DNA from: Opitutia bacterium
GTDB lineage: Bacteria; Verrucomicrobiota; Verrucomicrobiia; Opitutales; Seribacteraceae
Length of the DNA: 39,363 bases
Direction: 5' to 3'
Assembly (NCBI GenBank): GCA_002686835.1
Contig: NYYP01000016.1
Span: forward strand, 24,597-63,959
Of the stretch, positions 16,730 to 26,067 are shown in pieces. Within the stretch, counting starts at the first letter, position 1; the number at the start of each line of letters is the position of its first letter. Position numbers and translations under genes: made by a program. Under the pieces are notes generated by a model. That model had not been told where the DNA came from. It was given only the letters and a program-made list of their open reading frames with translations, and searched no databases.

Positions 16730-17403
16730 CCGGCTGACTGATTTTTTCTCTCCATTTTTTGCACCTGGGAAGTCACAAATTTGCGCAGGGCAGACTCCGG
16801 ATCGATCCCAGACTGCCTGCAGGCAGCGACCCATTCAAATAAAGCAAGGCCCGCCTTTTCTTCATTCAAACTTTCTGCCCGTTCATTAACTGCCTTTTCA
16901 TCCCAGTCTCCCTCGCGCTGTAATTCCAGTTTACATGCCTGCTTGTAAATCTTGTCGGCAAATAAAGTAGCTGGGATTTGCGGAGGTAAATCTTTGAATA
17001 ATTGGCTGGCATTATCCTCCCCCCTATTCTTTTTCTCCTCTGCCTTAATTTTTTCCCACCGATCAATCACGGCATCTGCATCCTCTTCTTTGTCCTTTGG
17101 ATCACCAAAAACATGAGGATGTCGACGGATTAATTTTTCGGAAATCTCCCGGGCGACATCCTCCAGGTCAAACCGTCCTGCCTCCTCTTCAATCTGGGCA
17201 TGAAAGACGACCTGTAGTAAAAGGTCGCCCAGTTCTTCCCTCAATAGCTCAGGGTTTTCTGTGTCGATAGCTTCGAGCACTTCCGAGGCTTCTTCTACCA
17301 AGCAGCGGGCAATCGACTGATGAGTCTGCTCCTGATCCCAGGGACATCCATCCGGTGCCCGTAATCTTGCCATTAGTTCTCTCAGTCGTAAAATTTCACT
17401 CAT
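16726..17403 (-). CDS. mazG: MazG nucleoside triphosphate pyrophosphohydrolase
   Basis: A 225-residue protein. The N-terminal MazG domain has LMARLRAPDGCPWDQEQTHQS, VEEASEVLEAID and ELGDLLLQVVFHAQ (the E-x-x-E...E-x-x-D metal-binding pattern), then RRHPHVFGD. The C-terminal half repeats the fold more weakly (KDLPPQIPATLFADKIYKQA, DWDEKAVNERAESLNEEKAG). MazG hydrolyses NTPs to NMP and pyrophosphate, cleaning the pool and moderating ppGpp responses. GGAG touches the ATG directly, so the RBS spacing is poor, but the N-terminus matches the family. The metallopeptidase gene follows with overlapping ends, probably in the same transcript. Confidence 0.94.
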   Translation of the reverse strand: MSEILRLRELMARLRAPDGCPWDQEQTHQSIARCLVEEASEVLEAIDTENPELLREELGDLLLQVVFHAQIEEEAGRFDLEDVAREISEKLIRRHPHVFGDPKDKEEDADAVIDRWEKIKAEEKKNRGEDNASQLFKDLPPQIPATLFADKIYKQACKLELQREGDWDEKAVNERAESLNEEKAGLALFEWVAACRQSGIDPESALRKFVTSQVQKMERKNQSAG

Positions 17404-17644
17404 CTCCTTTTGAAGATTTAACTCTAATTAATTTTTAATGGGCTCAAGACCTCATCCTGAACTTTTAACTCGTGTAAGTCATTTAAAAGTCCCATAGAGC
17501 ATTCTTCCTAATATTTTCAGTAATTGAATACAAAACATTTAATCTAAATTGATATTTCTTCGAGACACTGCAGTATTGTATCGATACAGCGGACTGGCAA
17601 ACCCATAGCCCGGTAATTTCAATTTATCATAATGCACAGACTCA
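17404..17644. other. Intergenic region between divergent mazG and trpC
   Basis: About 240 nt of AT-rich DNA with no gene that I can support. It contains a perfect 12-bp palindrome, TGTATCGATACA, at 17577-17588, about 57 nt before trpC. This could be an operator, but it may also occur by chance. No trp leader peptide or attenuator hairpin is evident. Confidence 0.4.
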
Positions 17645-18442
17645 ATGGACAAACTATCTGAAATCATGGCGGCCAAACGCCGGGAGATCGAACCGATCAT
17701 ACGCCCTGTTCGAGACAGCGAATTATCAAATCTCGGCGAACGCATGCGCAGTGGTCCCTCCTTTCTCGATGCTCTTTCGTCTCCCGATGAATTGTCTGTG
17801 ATTGCTGAGATAAAAAGAAAATCTCCTTCTGCCGGAGAGATCGCCACTGGGACATCCGCGGTGGAACAGGCACGAGAATACATTAATGCCCATGCGGACT
17901 GCTTATCTATTTTAACCGACCAACCCTATTTTGGAGGTACCCTCGAAGACCTTTGGGAGGTCAATGATTTCATCTGCGTACACAACCGCTCAACTCCTAC
18001 CTTACGCAAGGATTTCATGGTGCACCCAGTACAGGTATTGGAAGCACTGGAAGCTGGTGCAAAAGCTATTTTATTGATTGTTCGTGCACTCAATGATGAT
18101 GAACTGAAAATCCTCAGAAATGCAGCCGATAATGCCGGACTTACCTGCCTTTATGAAATTCATGAGGAGGCAGAACTGGAAAAAGTTTTGCCCCACAACC
18201 CCCAGCTCCTTGGTGTAAACAACCGCGATCTTAAAAAGTTTAAAACTGACCTAGCCGTAACCGAGCGTTTATTCCCTCAAATCCCTGAGGGAATTGTCAA
18301 AGTGAGTGAAAGTGGAATTATTGAACCTGCGGATGCGTGGCGTGCCCGCCAAGCAGGAGCGGATGCGGTACTTTGTGGAGAGGCACTGATGCGGGCAGAG
18401 GACATTGAAGACTTCATTGATCAAATGAAGGACTGCGACTAA
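17645..18442 (+). CDS. trpC: Indole-3-glycerol phosphate synthase
   Basis: A 265-residue TIM-barrel enzyme converting CdRP to indole-3-glycerol phosphate in tryptophan synthesis. The active-site elements are visible: SVIAEIKRKSPSAG (catalytic Lys), LSILTDQPYFGG, LRKDFMVHPVQ (catalytic Lys), ALLIVRAL-like AILLIVRAL, YEIHEEAELE (Glu), LLGVNNRDLKKF and KVSESGI. Length is standard. It is followed 17 nt later by ksgA on the same strand. No other trp gene is present, so the pathway is dispersed in this genome. Confidence 0.96.
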   Translation: MDKLSEIMAAKRREIEPIIRPVRDSELSNLGERMRSGPSFLDALSSPDELSVIAEIKRKSPSAGEIATGTSAVEQAREYINAHADCLSILTDQPYFGGTLEDLWEVNDFICVHNRSTPTLRKDFMVHPVQVLEALEAGAKAILLIVRALNDDELKILRNAADNAGLTCLYEIHEEAELEKVLPHNPQLLGVNNRDLKKFKTDLAVTERLFPQIPEGIVKVSESGIIEPADAWRARQAGADAVLCGEALMRAEDIEDFIDQMKDCD

Positions 18443-18459
18443 GAATTTTCTTCTAATTT

Positions 18460-19305
18460 ATGGCCCTTAGTCCATCCAAGACCAGTGAACTACTCCGGCA
18501 ACTGGAACATCGGCCAAATAAAAAGCTGGGGCAAAATTTTCTTATCGATGGGAACCTGGTGGAAAAGTCCATTTCAATGGCGTCTCTGCCCACCAACTAT
18601 CCTGTACTGGAGATCGGCCCTGGCCTTGGTACCCTTACCAGTCACTTATTAAATCTTGGTCATACTGTATATGCGGTGGAAATTGACCGTCGACTGGAAG
18701 CACATTTGCGGGAAATACTGAATAGCTTCATTGAATCAGGTCAGTTCAATCTAGTCAGGGCAGATGCGGTCAAGCAACCCATAGGTAATTTACCAGACGA
18801 TATTACGGAATATTCAGTCGTTGCTAACCTCCCTTATGCCATATCCTCCGCCTGGCTCGAATCATTGCTCGGTTCCGAAAAATTGCCCACATCCATGGTG
18901 ATGATGCTTCAAAAAGAAGCGACCGAACGGATGCTCGCCCCCCCCGGGACTAAAGCATACAACGCTCTCGCGATCTTTTTACAGGCCTCTTACCAGCAAA
19001 GAGGATATCACTCAGTGCCTGGTCAGTGTTTTTATCCAGCACCTGCTGTGGCATCCGCACTGCTGAAAATGGAAAAGAAAACCGAGCCCTACCTATTTGC
19101 AAAAGAGACCCGATCATTAATTCGGAGGATTTTTACCCAGCGAAGAAAGCAAATCGGAAGTTTACTCAAAAAAGAAGAGCATGAGATTCAGCAGATTATG
19201 ACTTCCTGGCTGGAAGAAAATAATATTTGCTCAACAACCAGACCGGAAAAAATATCTGTGGATCAATGGATAAAACTTGGGGGCCAGTTCCCGTCTACTA
19301 ACTGA
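18460..19305 (+). CDS. rsmA: 16S rRNA (adenine1518/1519-N6)-dimethyltransferase
   Basis: A 281-residue SAM-dependent methyltransferase (also called KsgA) that dimethylates two adjacent adenines near the 3' end of 16S rRNA. Motifs in order are NKKLGQNFLIDGNLVEKS, VLEIGPGLGTLTSHLL (SAM loop), YAVEIDRRLEAHL, the catalytic VVANLPYAISS (N-L-P-Y), and a C-terminal helical domain with FTQRRKQIGSLL. Length is normal. It lies downstream of trpC and converges on secA with only 9 nt between the stops. Confidence 0.95.
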   Translation: MALSPSKTSELLRQLEHRPNKKLGQNFLIDGNLVEKSISMASLPTNYPVLEIGPGLGTLTSHLLNLGHTVYAVEIDRRLEAHLREILNSFIESGQFNLVRADAVKQPIGNLPDDITEYSVVANLPYAISSAWLESLLGSEKLPTSMVMMLQKEATERMLAPPGTKAYNALAIFLQASYQQRGYHSVPGQCFYPAPAVASALLKMEKKTEPYLFAKETRSLIRRIFTQRRKQIGSLLKKEEHEIQQIMTSWLEENNICSTTRPEKISVDQWIKLGGQFPSTN

Positions 19306-19314
19306 TAAAAAAAA

Positions 19315-22300
19315 CTAAGCCGCAGCTCCCACCCCACAGCACTTCTTGTATTTTTTCCCGCTTCCGCAGGGGCAGGGATCATTCCGTCCCACTTTTGGGG
19401 CATCCCGCACAACTGGGGTAGCCGTCTTAGGTGCACTGGACTCATCGATTTGAGGTGCCGGTGATGAAGGTGCGGAAAAGCGATCAAAACCTGCAGCACC
19501 GCCGGAATCAGGACCAGTCGATTTTGCTGATTTACTCAAGGTGCTTAGCATATTTTCAAAGGCGGCCAGATTGGTCGCCGCTCGGAACATCCCCGTGCAC
19601 ACTTCGGAACGCATCGCCCCCATCATCTCTTCAAAAGCACGGAATGCCTCACTCTTATACTCACTCAATGGGTCTTTCTGTCCATATCCTCGCAAGCCCA
19701 CACTGCGCCGCAATTCCTCCATTTCAGTTAGGTGATCCTGCCAATGAACATCGACCGCATTGACCACCACATAACGCTCCAGGCTCAGTATTTGGTCCGG
19801 GTTCTCCAACTTTCTTTTTCCCTGGTATGCCTGGTTGATTTTTTCGAGAAGTAAATCCCGGCTACCATCCTCGCCTTTGCCCACGAATTCCTCCGCAGAT
19901 AAATTGAGAGGAAAGGTAACGTTTATCCACGAAGCAACCAGAGATTCAAACTCGGGCATATCTTCCAATTTATTGGCTTTATATTCATTCTCCGGAATAG
20001 TCGCTAAGCGTTCATCCACTTCTTCCTCCACCAACTCGAGGAGAATCTTCCCGGGATCTTCATCAAGCAATACATCATTGCGAATGGAATATACAATTTC
20101 GCGCTGGCGGTTAAGCACATCATCATACTGAAGCAGACGCTTACGAATGGAGTAATTTTGCTGCTCCACTTTCTTTTGAGCATTTTGTATCGACCAGTCT
20201 AGGGTGCCATGCTCCAGCATTTCATCATCCCCAAAAGATTTTTCCAGCATCTTGGATAATGCCCCCTGGTTGGCGAACAGACGCATCAAGTCATCTTCCA
20301 ACGATACATAGAAACGGGACGAACCGGGGTCTCCCTGTCGGGCACAACGACCGCGCAACTGGCGGTCAATCCGGCGGGACTCATGTCTCTCTGTACCAAG
20401 AACCAACAAACCGCCAAGTTCCTTTACTCCTTCACCAAGTTTGATATCCGTTCCACGCCCGGCCATATTCGTGGCAATGGTGACTGCACCCTGCTGACCA
20501 GCCTTTGCAACAATTTCAGCTTCTTTCTCATGAAATTTCGCATTGAGAACAGTGTGACGGATATTGGCTCGTTTTAACATCCGGCTGAAAACCTCAGATG
20601 ATTCCACCGAAGCAGTACCGATCAACACAGGTTGTCCACGCTTGTGGGCCTCGGTCAAATCTTCCAATACCTGATTATATTTCTGACGCCGACCCTTGAA
20701 CATTAAATCATTGAGGTCCTTGCGGATACACTCACGGTGCGTAGGGATAACCATAACCCCAAGCCTGTAAATATCATGAAATTCGCCGGCTTCAGTCTCC
20801 GCAGTACCGGTCATGCCAGCCAACTTATCATACATCCTGAAATAATTCTGTATAGTGATGGTGGCGTAGGTTTTAGTTTCCTTCTCGATCTGCACACCTT
20901 CCTTGGACTCCACCGCCTGGTGCAACCCATTGCTCCAACGCCTTCCAGGCATCAAACGACCCGTATTTTCATCCACGATCATCACCTTGCCCCCCTGCAC
21001 CACATACTCCTTATCTTTCTCGTAAAGGGCATAAGCACGGAGTAACTGGGAAATGGTATGTATTCGCTCGCTCTTTACCTGAAATTCAACCTCTGCCTGC
21101 TCTCGCTCATCTCTTTTCTCCTCGTCTGAAAGAGTCTTTTTTCGATCAATCTCCACATAGGTGGTAGCCAAGTCTGGAATCACAAAACCTTCCGGGTCAC
21201 TCGGACTGATTAAGCCACGCCCAAGCTCAGTAAGATCTGTCTGCTGGTTTTTTTCATCAATTACATAATGGAGAGCCTCCTTTAACTCATGGGCTCTGGT
21301 TTTGTTGTAATCGGAATTCATTTCAAGGTCGAACTTCTCAAACCTTTTACGGATATGAGCATCCTCCATCATCCGCATGAACTGACGGTGGGTGGGCATA
21401 CCGCGCTTTACCTGATAGAGTTTGGAGGTTGCTTCATCCAGGGCATCCTCTTCGGACTCATCTGAAGTAAGTACTCGTTTAGCATCCTCAGCCAAACGGT
21501 TGCATTGGCGTACCTGAGCATCCACCAGTTTAGTCACAAGTGGCTTCATTTCATTGAAAGGCAGAGGGTTGTCCTCCCTCATAGGACCAGAAATGATCAG
21601 GGGGGTTCTCGCTTCATCAATTAAAATGGAGTCTGCTTCATCAATGATGCAAAAGAAATGATCTTTCTGGACCTGGTCCTCCTGACTGGTTGCCATTCCA
21701 TTGTCCCGCAAGTAGTCAAATCCAAATTCAGAAGCTGTTCCATAGGTAATATTTTTTGCATACATCTCTCGCCTCTGGGCGGAAGGCATACTGTTTTGAA
21801 TACATCCAACCGATAATCCGAGAAATTCAAACAGGGCCCCCATCCAGTGAGAGTCCCGACGGGCAAGGTAGTCGTTGACTGTGACCAATTGGCAATTCTT
21901 GCCCGATAGAGCATTGAGGTAAAGCGGACAGGTAGAGACAAGCGTTTTACCCTCCCCAGTGGCCATCTCCGCTATGTGTCTCTCATGTAGTGCCATTCCA
22001 CCAATCAATTGCACATCGTAATGAACCATTTGCCATTCAATCGGCTGGTCACATACCTCGATGGTTTTACCGCAGAGCCGGCGGGCACCGTTCTTGACCA
22101 CAGCAAAGGCTTCAGGCAAAAGATCATCCAGGCTCGCCCCGTCCTGATAACGCTGCATAAACTCCGTTGTTTTTGCCCGTAATTCATCATCGCTAAGCGA
22201 TTGCAGTTCTTTTTCCAGATGGTTAATTCGGACAACTACTGGAGCACACTTTTTGATAAATTTACGGTACTGCCGCCCCTTGAGGGACTGCATCACTGCT

Positions 22301-22323
22301 TGAAAGGGAGAAAACAAACTCAT
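19315..22323 (-). CDS. secA: SecA preprotein translocase ATPase
   Basis: A 1002-residue motor ATPase that drives secretory proteins through SecYEG. It shows [20 protein letters not shown] (Walker A), [18 protein letters not shown] (Walker B), [31 protein letters not shown] and [19 protein letters not shown]-terminal zinc motif, [14 protein letters not shown], binds SecB or ribosomes. It is about 100 residues longer than the common type, largely from an acidic insert after [13 protein letters not shown]. The ATG at 22323 gives the standard [16 protein letters not shown]-type N-terminus. A longer in-frame extension to 22506 would overlap the next gene and was rejected. Confidence 0.97.
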   Translation of the reverse strand: MSLFSPFQAVMQSLKGRQYRKFIKKCAPVVVRINHLEKELQSLSDDELRAKTTEFMQRYQDGASLDDLLPEAFAVVKNGARRLCGKTIEVCDQPIEWQMVHYDVQLIGGMALHERHIAEMATGEGKTLVSTCPLYLNALSGKNCQLVTVNDYLARRDSHWMGALFEFLGLSVGCIQNSMPSAQRREMYAKNITYGTASEFGFDYLRDNGMATSQEDQVQKDHFFCIIDEADSILIDEARTPLIISGPMREDNPLPFNEMKPLVTKLVDAQVRQCNRLAEDAKRVLTSDESEEDALDEATSKLYQVKRGMPTHRQFMRMMEDAHIRKRFEKFDLEMNSDYNKTRAHELKEALHYVIDEKNQQTDLTELGRGLISPSDPEGFVIPDLATTYVEIDRKKTLSDEEKRDEREQAEVEFQVKSERIHTISQLLRAYALYEKDKEYVVQGGKVMIVDENTGRLMPGRRWSNGLHQAVESKEGVQIEKETKTYATITIQNYFRMYDKLAGMTGTAETEAGEFHDIYRLGVMVIPTHRECIRKDLNDLMFKGRRQKYNQVLEDLTEAHKRGQPVLIGTASVESSEVFSRMLKRANIRHTVLNAKFHEKEAEIVAKAGQQGAVTIATNMAGRGTDIKLGEGVKELGGLLVLGTERHESRRIDRQLRGRCARQGDPGSSRFYVSLEDDLMRLFANQGALSKMLEKSFGDDEMLEHGTLDWSIQNAQKKVEQQNYSIRKRLLQYDDVLNRQREIVYSIRNDVLLDEDPGKILLELVEEEVDERLATIPENEYKANKLEDMPEFESLVASWINVTFPLNLSAEEFVGKGEDGSRDLLLEKINQAYQGKRKLENPDQILSLERYVVVNAVDVHWQDHLTEMEELRRSVGLRGYGQKDPLSEYKSEAFRAFEEMMGAMRSEVCTGMFRAATNLAAFENMLSTLSKSAKSTGPDSGGAAGFDRFSAPSSPAPQIDESSAPKTATPVVRDAPKVGRNDPCPCGSGKKYKKCCGVGAAA

Positions 22324-22357
22324 GAAATTAGAAAGGTATAATGTGCGCAGGTTTGTT

Positions 22358-23290
22358 CTATTGGGTAATGGCCTCCCTGAAATAAGGAATGGTAAGATCG
22401 AGACCATCCGCCAGTTGAACCTTTGGCTCCCACTCCAAAACTTTTTTGGCCAGGGAGATGTCAGGCTTACGCTGAGTGGGATCATCAGAAGGCAATGGCA
22501 TCTCAATCAATTTTGAGGATGACCCTACTTTTGCCAGAACCTGCTCGGCAAGTTCACGAATGGTGAACTCTACAGGGTTTCCAATATTTACCGGGCCAAC
22601 GCTTTCTTCCTGCTCCATGGTTCGTAAAATAGCTTCCACTAAATCGTCCACATAACAGAAGGATCGGGTCTGAGATCCATCGCCATAGATAGTGAGGTCT
22701 TCGCCTTTTAGTGCCTGAACAATAAAATTGGAAACGACCCGGCCATCATCTGGAGCCATCCGAGGACCATAAGTGTTGAAAATGCGAACCACTCGGGTAT
22801 CCACCTTATTTTCCCGATGGTAATCAAAAAACAAAGTTTCAGCACAGCGCTTTCCTTCATCATAACAGGCACGAAGGCCGATGGGGTTAACATTCCCACG
22901 GTAGCTTTCGGGCTGCGGATGCACTTCAGGATCGCCATAAACTTCTGAGGTCGATGCCTGCAGAATCCTGGCCCCTACCCTTTTGGCTAAACCCAAACAA
23001 TTAATCGCTCCCATTACCGAGGTTTTGATGGTTTTAATTGGGTTGTACTGATAGTGAACGGGCGATGCCGGGCAGGCCATATTATAGATTCGGTCCACTT
23101 CAACTTTGAAAGGGTCGATCACATCATGCCGCATCAGCTCAAAACTTGCATGATCCCGCAGGTGTTCAACATTCTGCTTGTTACCCGTAAAAAAGTTGTC
23201 CAAACAGATTACCTCATGGCCCTGCTCAAGCAATCGCTCGCAAATATGGCTTCCCAAGAATCCGGCACCTCCTGTGACTAGAGTTTTCAT
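22358..23290 (-). CDS. UDP-glucuronate decarboxylase (UDP-xylose synthase), SDR family
   Basis: A 310-residue extended SDR enzyme. It has the NAD-binding [55 protein letters not shown] (typical of UDP-xylose synthases), the catalytic STSEVYGDP and YDEGKRCAE (Y-x-x-x-K), [20 protein letters not shown] and a C-terminal [17 protein letters not shown]. It decarboxylates UDP-glucuronate to UDP-xylose for cell-surface or capsule polysaccharide. Length matches the soluble bacterial form. It precedes secA by 34 nt and lies after a tRNA-Pro gene, all on the minus strand; a functional link to secA is not expected. Confidence 0.92.
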   Translation of the reverse strand: MKTLVTGGAGFLGSHICERLLEQGHEVICLDNFFTGNKQNVEHLRDHASFELMRHDVIDPFKVEVDRIYNMACPASPVHYQYNPIKTIKTSVMGAINCLGLAKRVGARILQASTSEVYGDPEVHPQPESYRGNVNPIGLRACYDEGKRCAETLFFDYHRENKVDTRVVRIFNTYGPRMAPDDGRVVSNFIVQALKGEDLTIYGDGSQTRSFCYVDDLVEAILRTMEQEESVGPVNIGNPVEFTIRELAEQVLAKVGSSSKLIEMPLPSDDPTQRKPDISLAKKVLEWEPKVQLADGLDLTIPYFREAITQ

Positions 23291-23341
23291 AAATTTTCCA
23301 AAGTTATAAGTTCTAGCAGATACAGGCGATTTGAAAACCTT

Positions 23342-23364
23342 CTTTTCCTAAGTGTAAGGAAAAG
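23342..23364 (-). terminator. Possible terminator downstream of tRNA-Pro
   Basis: A perfect 8-bp inverted repeat (CTTTTCCT, 7-nt loop, AGGAAAAG) lies just past the tRNA 3' end in the minus-strand direction. It has no G+C-rich stem or following T tract, so it is only a weak candidate for termination. Confidence 0.35.
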
Positions 23365-23369
23365 AAAAA

Positions 23370-23448
<79 letters not shown>

Positions 23449-23498
23449 CTGGATGCCCGAAGGCAAGGGTTTGAAAATGCTTTATCGAGGGACTCTAG

Positions 23499-24665
23499 TC
23501 AAGAACAAGCCCCGTTTTCATAAGTGGCAATCCAATGCTTTGACCAATTCTCGAAATTTCCCTGCAATATGTGAAGTCTCGCCTGCTCCATCAGGGATAC
23601 AAAAAATCGAAGGTTGTGCAGAGTAAGAAGAGTGCCAGCCAAGGATTCCTTGGTCTGGATCAGGTGACGCAAGTAGGATTTGGAAAATTCCCTTGATGCA
23701 TAACAATCAGAGCTTTCGTCAAGCGGGCTATAATCAAATTTAAATTTTTCATTTCGTAAATTCAAAGTACCATGACTGGTGTAGGCCATTCCGTGACGGG
23801 CCGCACGGCTAGGCATTACGCAATCAAACATATCCGCACCCATTCCTACCATTTTCAGCAACTGGGTGGGTGTGCCTACTCCCATAACATATCTGGGCTT
23901 ATCCGTCGGGAGTACCGCCGTAGTCCAGCTTACCTGTTCGAGCATTTCCTCCTCTGTTTCGCCCACGCTCACTCCCCCGACTGCATAGCCTGGAAAACCA
24001 ATTTCGATTAATTCTTCAGCGGATTTCCTGCGCAATTCCTTAAACCTCCCACCCTGGACAATACCAAATAAATTTCTGCCCTCCTCAGGGCCGGTTCCCT
24101 CTCCCCAGGCATTTTTACATGCTTTGGCCCAATGGGTGGTCCGATTTACCGCCTTTTCGACCTCATTCAGGTTGTCATCTGCCGACGGACATACATCCAG
24201 GCACATTGCAATATCAGACCTCAATCCATTCTGAATCGACACAGCCTCGTTTGGTCCCAAAAAGATTTCCTTGCCATCGAGATGCGAACGAAAAGTTACA
24301 CCCTCTTCGTTGATTTTTCGCAGCTTGGAAAGACTGAATACCTGAAATCCCCCGCTATCAGTTAGGACCGGACCACCCCAATTCATAAAATCAGACAGTC
24401 CGCCAGCCTGTCTAACTACATCAACTCCTGGACGAAGGCTCAAATGATAGGTGTTGCCTAAAATGATAGGCGCACGAACAACATCCTGAAGATCACGGGG
24501 CAAAGTTCCTTTTACTGTGGCCTGAGTTCCCACAGGCATAAAAACTGGGGTTGGTACTTTACCACGAGGTAGCGATAAACATCCAGCACGAGGTCCTGAT
24601 GGTGGCAGACCCGGGGTTTCCGAGGAAAAAACTGATTTAATATCGTCTGTTACTGAGGGGGACAT
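23499..24665 (-). CDS. tgt: tRNA-guanine transglycosylase with a degenerate zinc site
   Basis: A 388-residue enzyme that replaces G34 with preQ1 in tRNAs for Asp, Asn, His and Tyr during queuosine synthesis. It has GTLPRDL, LRPGVDVVRQAGGLSDFMNW, VLTDSGGFQVFSLSKL (catalytic Asp), FGIVQGG, YAVGGVSVGE and the nucleophile region MFDCVMPSRAARHG. The zinc site is unusual: where the family has C-x-C-x-x-C, this protein reads SDCYASREFSKSY, so only the middle Cys remains, though the His (TLHNL) is kept. The E in the usual D-E-C recognition triplet is V. The ATG at 24665 gives a rather long N-terminus. Confidence 0.92.
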   Translation of the reverse strand: MSPSVTDDIKSVFSSETPGLPPSGPRAGCLSLPRGKVPTPVFMPVGTQATVKGTLPRDLQDVVRAPIILGNTYHLSLRPGVDVVRQAGGLSDFMNWGGPVLTDSGGFQVFSLSKLRKINEEGVTFRSHLDGKEIFLGPNEAVSIQNGLRSDIAMCLDVCPSADDNLNEVEKAVNRTTHWAKACKNAWGEGTGPEEGRNLFGIVQGGRFKELRRKSAEELIEIGFPGYAVGGVSVGETEEEMLEQVSWTTAVLPTDKPRYVMGVGTPTQLLKMVGMGADMFDCVMPSRAARHGMAYTSHGTLNLRNEKFKFDYSPLDESSDCYASREFSKSYLRHLIQTKESLAGTLLTLHNLRFFVSLMEQARLHILQGNFENWSKHWIATYENGACS

Positions 24666-24753
24666 AATATGGAAATGAGTCTATCCACCAACTTATCCTA
24701 GGTAAAAGCTATATTTTATCGTAAAAAAGAGTAAAGACCTGAAAATCTAAACC

Positions 24754-24900
24754 CTAATGGATGGATATAACAGGAAACTGGATGCCCTTCTCCTTTAAAA
24801 ATTTATACAAATTTCCGCGCACGATCAGACTAACTGCACAACTTCTTAACCAATATAATTTTACCTCTGTTTCAGCTTGGTGACACTCAAATTCACCCAT
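24754..24900 (-). CDS. Possible 48-residue small protein
   Basis: A short reading frame from ATG 24900 to TAG 24754, in an otherwise gene-free stretch. The product begins MGEFECHQAETEVKLYWLRS and continues with a hydrophobic and basic stretch (AVSLIVRGNLYKFLKEKG). The amphipathic pattern looks protein-like, but I know no family and see no RBS. It lies 57 nt downstream of the 80-residue gene on the same strand. Confidence 0.35.
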   Translation of the reverse strand: MGEFECHQAETEVKLYWLRSCAVSLIVRGNLYKFLKEKGIQFPVISIH

Positions 24901-24957
24901 TTAATTCAAATTGATTAACTTTTGACCACTCATGGGAGTGGAAATGATTACCTAGAT

Positions 24958-25200
24958 TCAGTTCAAAGAAGGTTCATTTGTGGAAAGGCTTACCTTTTCC
25001 CATCGGTCTGCCCACCGGTTCCACATTTCCACTTTGTCAAGCATGGCAGAATGAGATCTTTTTGAACAGGCATATTCAAACATTCTCTTTGCTTCGTCGA
25101 TATCGTGAGCAAGAAAATATTTGTCAGAATAACCTTTTGCATCAACTAACTGATAGTGAAACCTATACTCAAATAAGTCACTTTTTGGATCTTTTTTCAT
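24958..25200 (-). CDS. Small protein of unknown function
   Basis: An 80-residue hydrophilic protein starting MKKDPKSDLFEYRFHYQLVD, with a region KYFLAHDIDEAKRMFEYACS that suggests an alpha/beta fold, and a Trp-rich end (MWNRWADRWEKV). I chose ATG 25200; a longer frame to 25236 begins with a TTG and lacks support. It has no RBS and no domain I recognise. It stands alone, with very AT-rich DNA upstream (25201-25373). Confidence 0.5.
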   Translation of the reverse strand: MKKDPKSDLFEYRFHYQLVDAKGYSDKYFLAHDIDEAKRMFEYACSKRSHSAMLDKVEMWNRWADRWEKVSLSTNEPSLN

Positions 25201-25373
25201 GTATAATAATATAGCTAAAATGAGAACATTTATCAAATTTTTACATTATATTATGTGATTTTCAGTAGATTCCGAATTATTTTTTATGTTATTGCGTATT
25301 TTTTTTATATAAACACCAACATGTAAATTAGTAGTCCTATTCCCTTATTATCCCAGAAGTTGTGAAAGGGATT

Positions 25374-26003
25374 TTATGCGTCGTCAAGGGTTGGCATTCC
25401 CTGGAGGTGAGCAACATCTCCCCAACTGACCAAACTCCAACTCTCGCCATGTTTTTGAATACGATTTAACGAGCAGTTTAATAGTACGAAATTTCTAGAA
25501 GCACTTAGTGGAATTTTCAGTACGTACCTGAAAATTACCCCTAACACACCACCGTGAGTTACGACAGCAATTTTTTTATTAGGATGTAAAAGTGCAAGAT
25601 TTTCTATCGCAGAAGTACAACGATCAGAAAACTGGAGGAAACTCTCCCCTCCCGGTGGTTGATATTCAGGTCCATCCTCGAGGAATGATTGGTAAACATC
25701 GGGTTGCTTCAACAGCATCTCATCAGTGGTTAGTCCCTCCAGTACTCCGAGATCCCGCTCCCGAAGTTCTGGCATGAGAGAGAAAGACCAATTCGCCTCA
25801 CTTCCTGCAAGTCGAGCAGTGTGTTGAGCACGTTCCAGGTCACTAACATAAACAAAATCAATCTCTTCCTTTGCTATTCTTCCTGAGAGTGCCTCAGCTT
25901 GGGCAACACCTCTTGGACTAAGCGCAGAGTCTGCATGACCTTGCCAGCGACCACTAAGATTCCACTCCGTTTCTCCATGACGAATTAAAGTTATCTCAGT
26001 CAT
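25374..26003 (-). CDS. Histidine phosphatase family protein (phosphoglycerate mutase-like)
   Basis: A 209-residue enzyme of the histidine phosphatase superfamily. It has the catalytic ITLIRHGETEWNLSGRWQGH (R-H-G-E-T-x-W-N), SPRGVAQAEAL, YVSDLERAQHTARL, the acid loop LRERDLGVLEGLT, and the second catalytic His in IAVVTHGGVLGVIFR. The layout matches the GpmB/CobC/PhoE subgroup, which hydrolyses small phosphates such as alpha-ribazole phosphate or broad substrates; the true substrate is not clear. The ATG at 26003 is the natural start. It lies between the ThuA-like gene (64 nt upstream) and the 80-residue gene. Confidence 0.92.
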   Translation of the reverse strand: MTEITLIRHGETEWNLSGRWQGHADSALSPRGVAQAEALSGRIAKEEIDFVYVSDLERAQHTARLAGSEANWSFSLMPELRERDLGVLEGLTTDEMLLKQPDVYQSFLEDGPEYQPPGGESFLQFSDRCTSAIENLALLHPNKKIAVVTHGGVLGVIFRYVLKIPLSASRNFVLLNCSLNRIQKHGESWSLVSWGDVAHLQGMPTLDDA

Positions 26004-26067
26004 CTAAACAAGATGGAACCAGATTAAAACAAAGTTTCCCCAAAAGGGAAAAAACTTACAAATTTGT

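Noticed and set aside
16730-16834. YgjP-like protein extension from ATG 16834
   Set aside because: It overlaps mazG by 109 nt, while conserved DUF45 sequence starts much later.
22324-22506. SecA N-terminal extension from TTG 22506
   Set aside because: It overlaps the 3' end of the UDP-glucuronate decarboxylase gene and no SecA has such an N-terminus.
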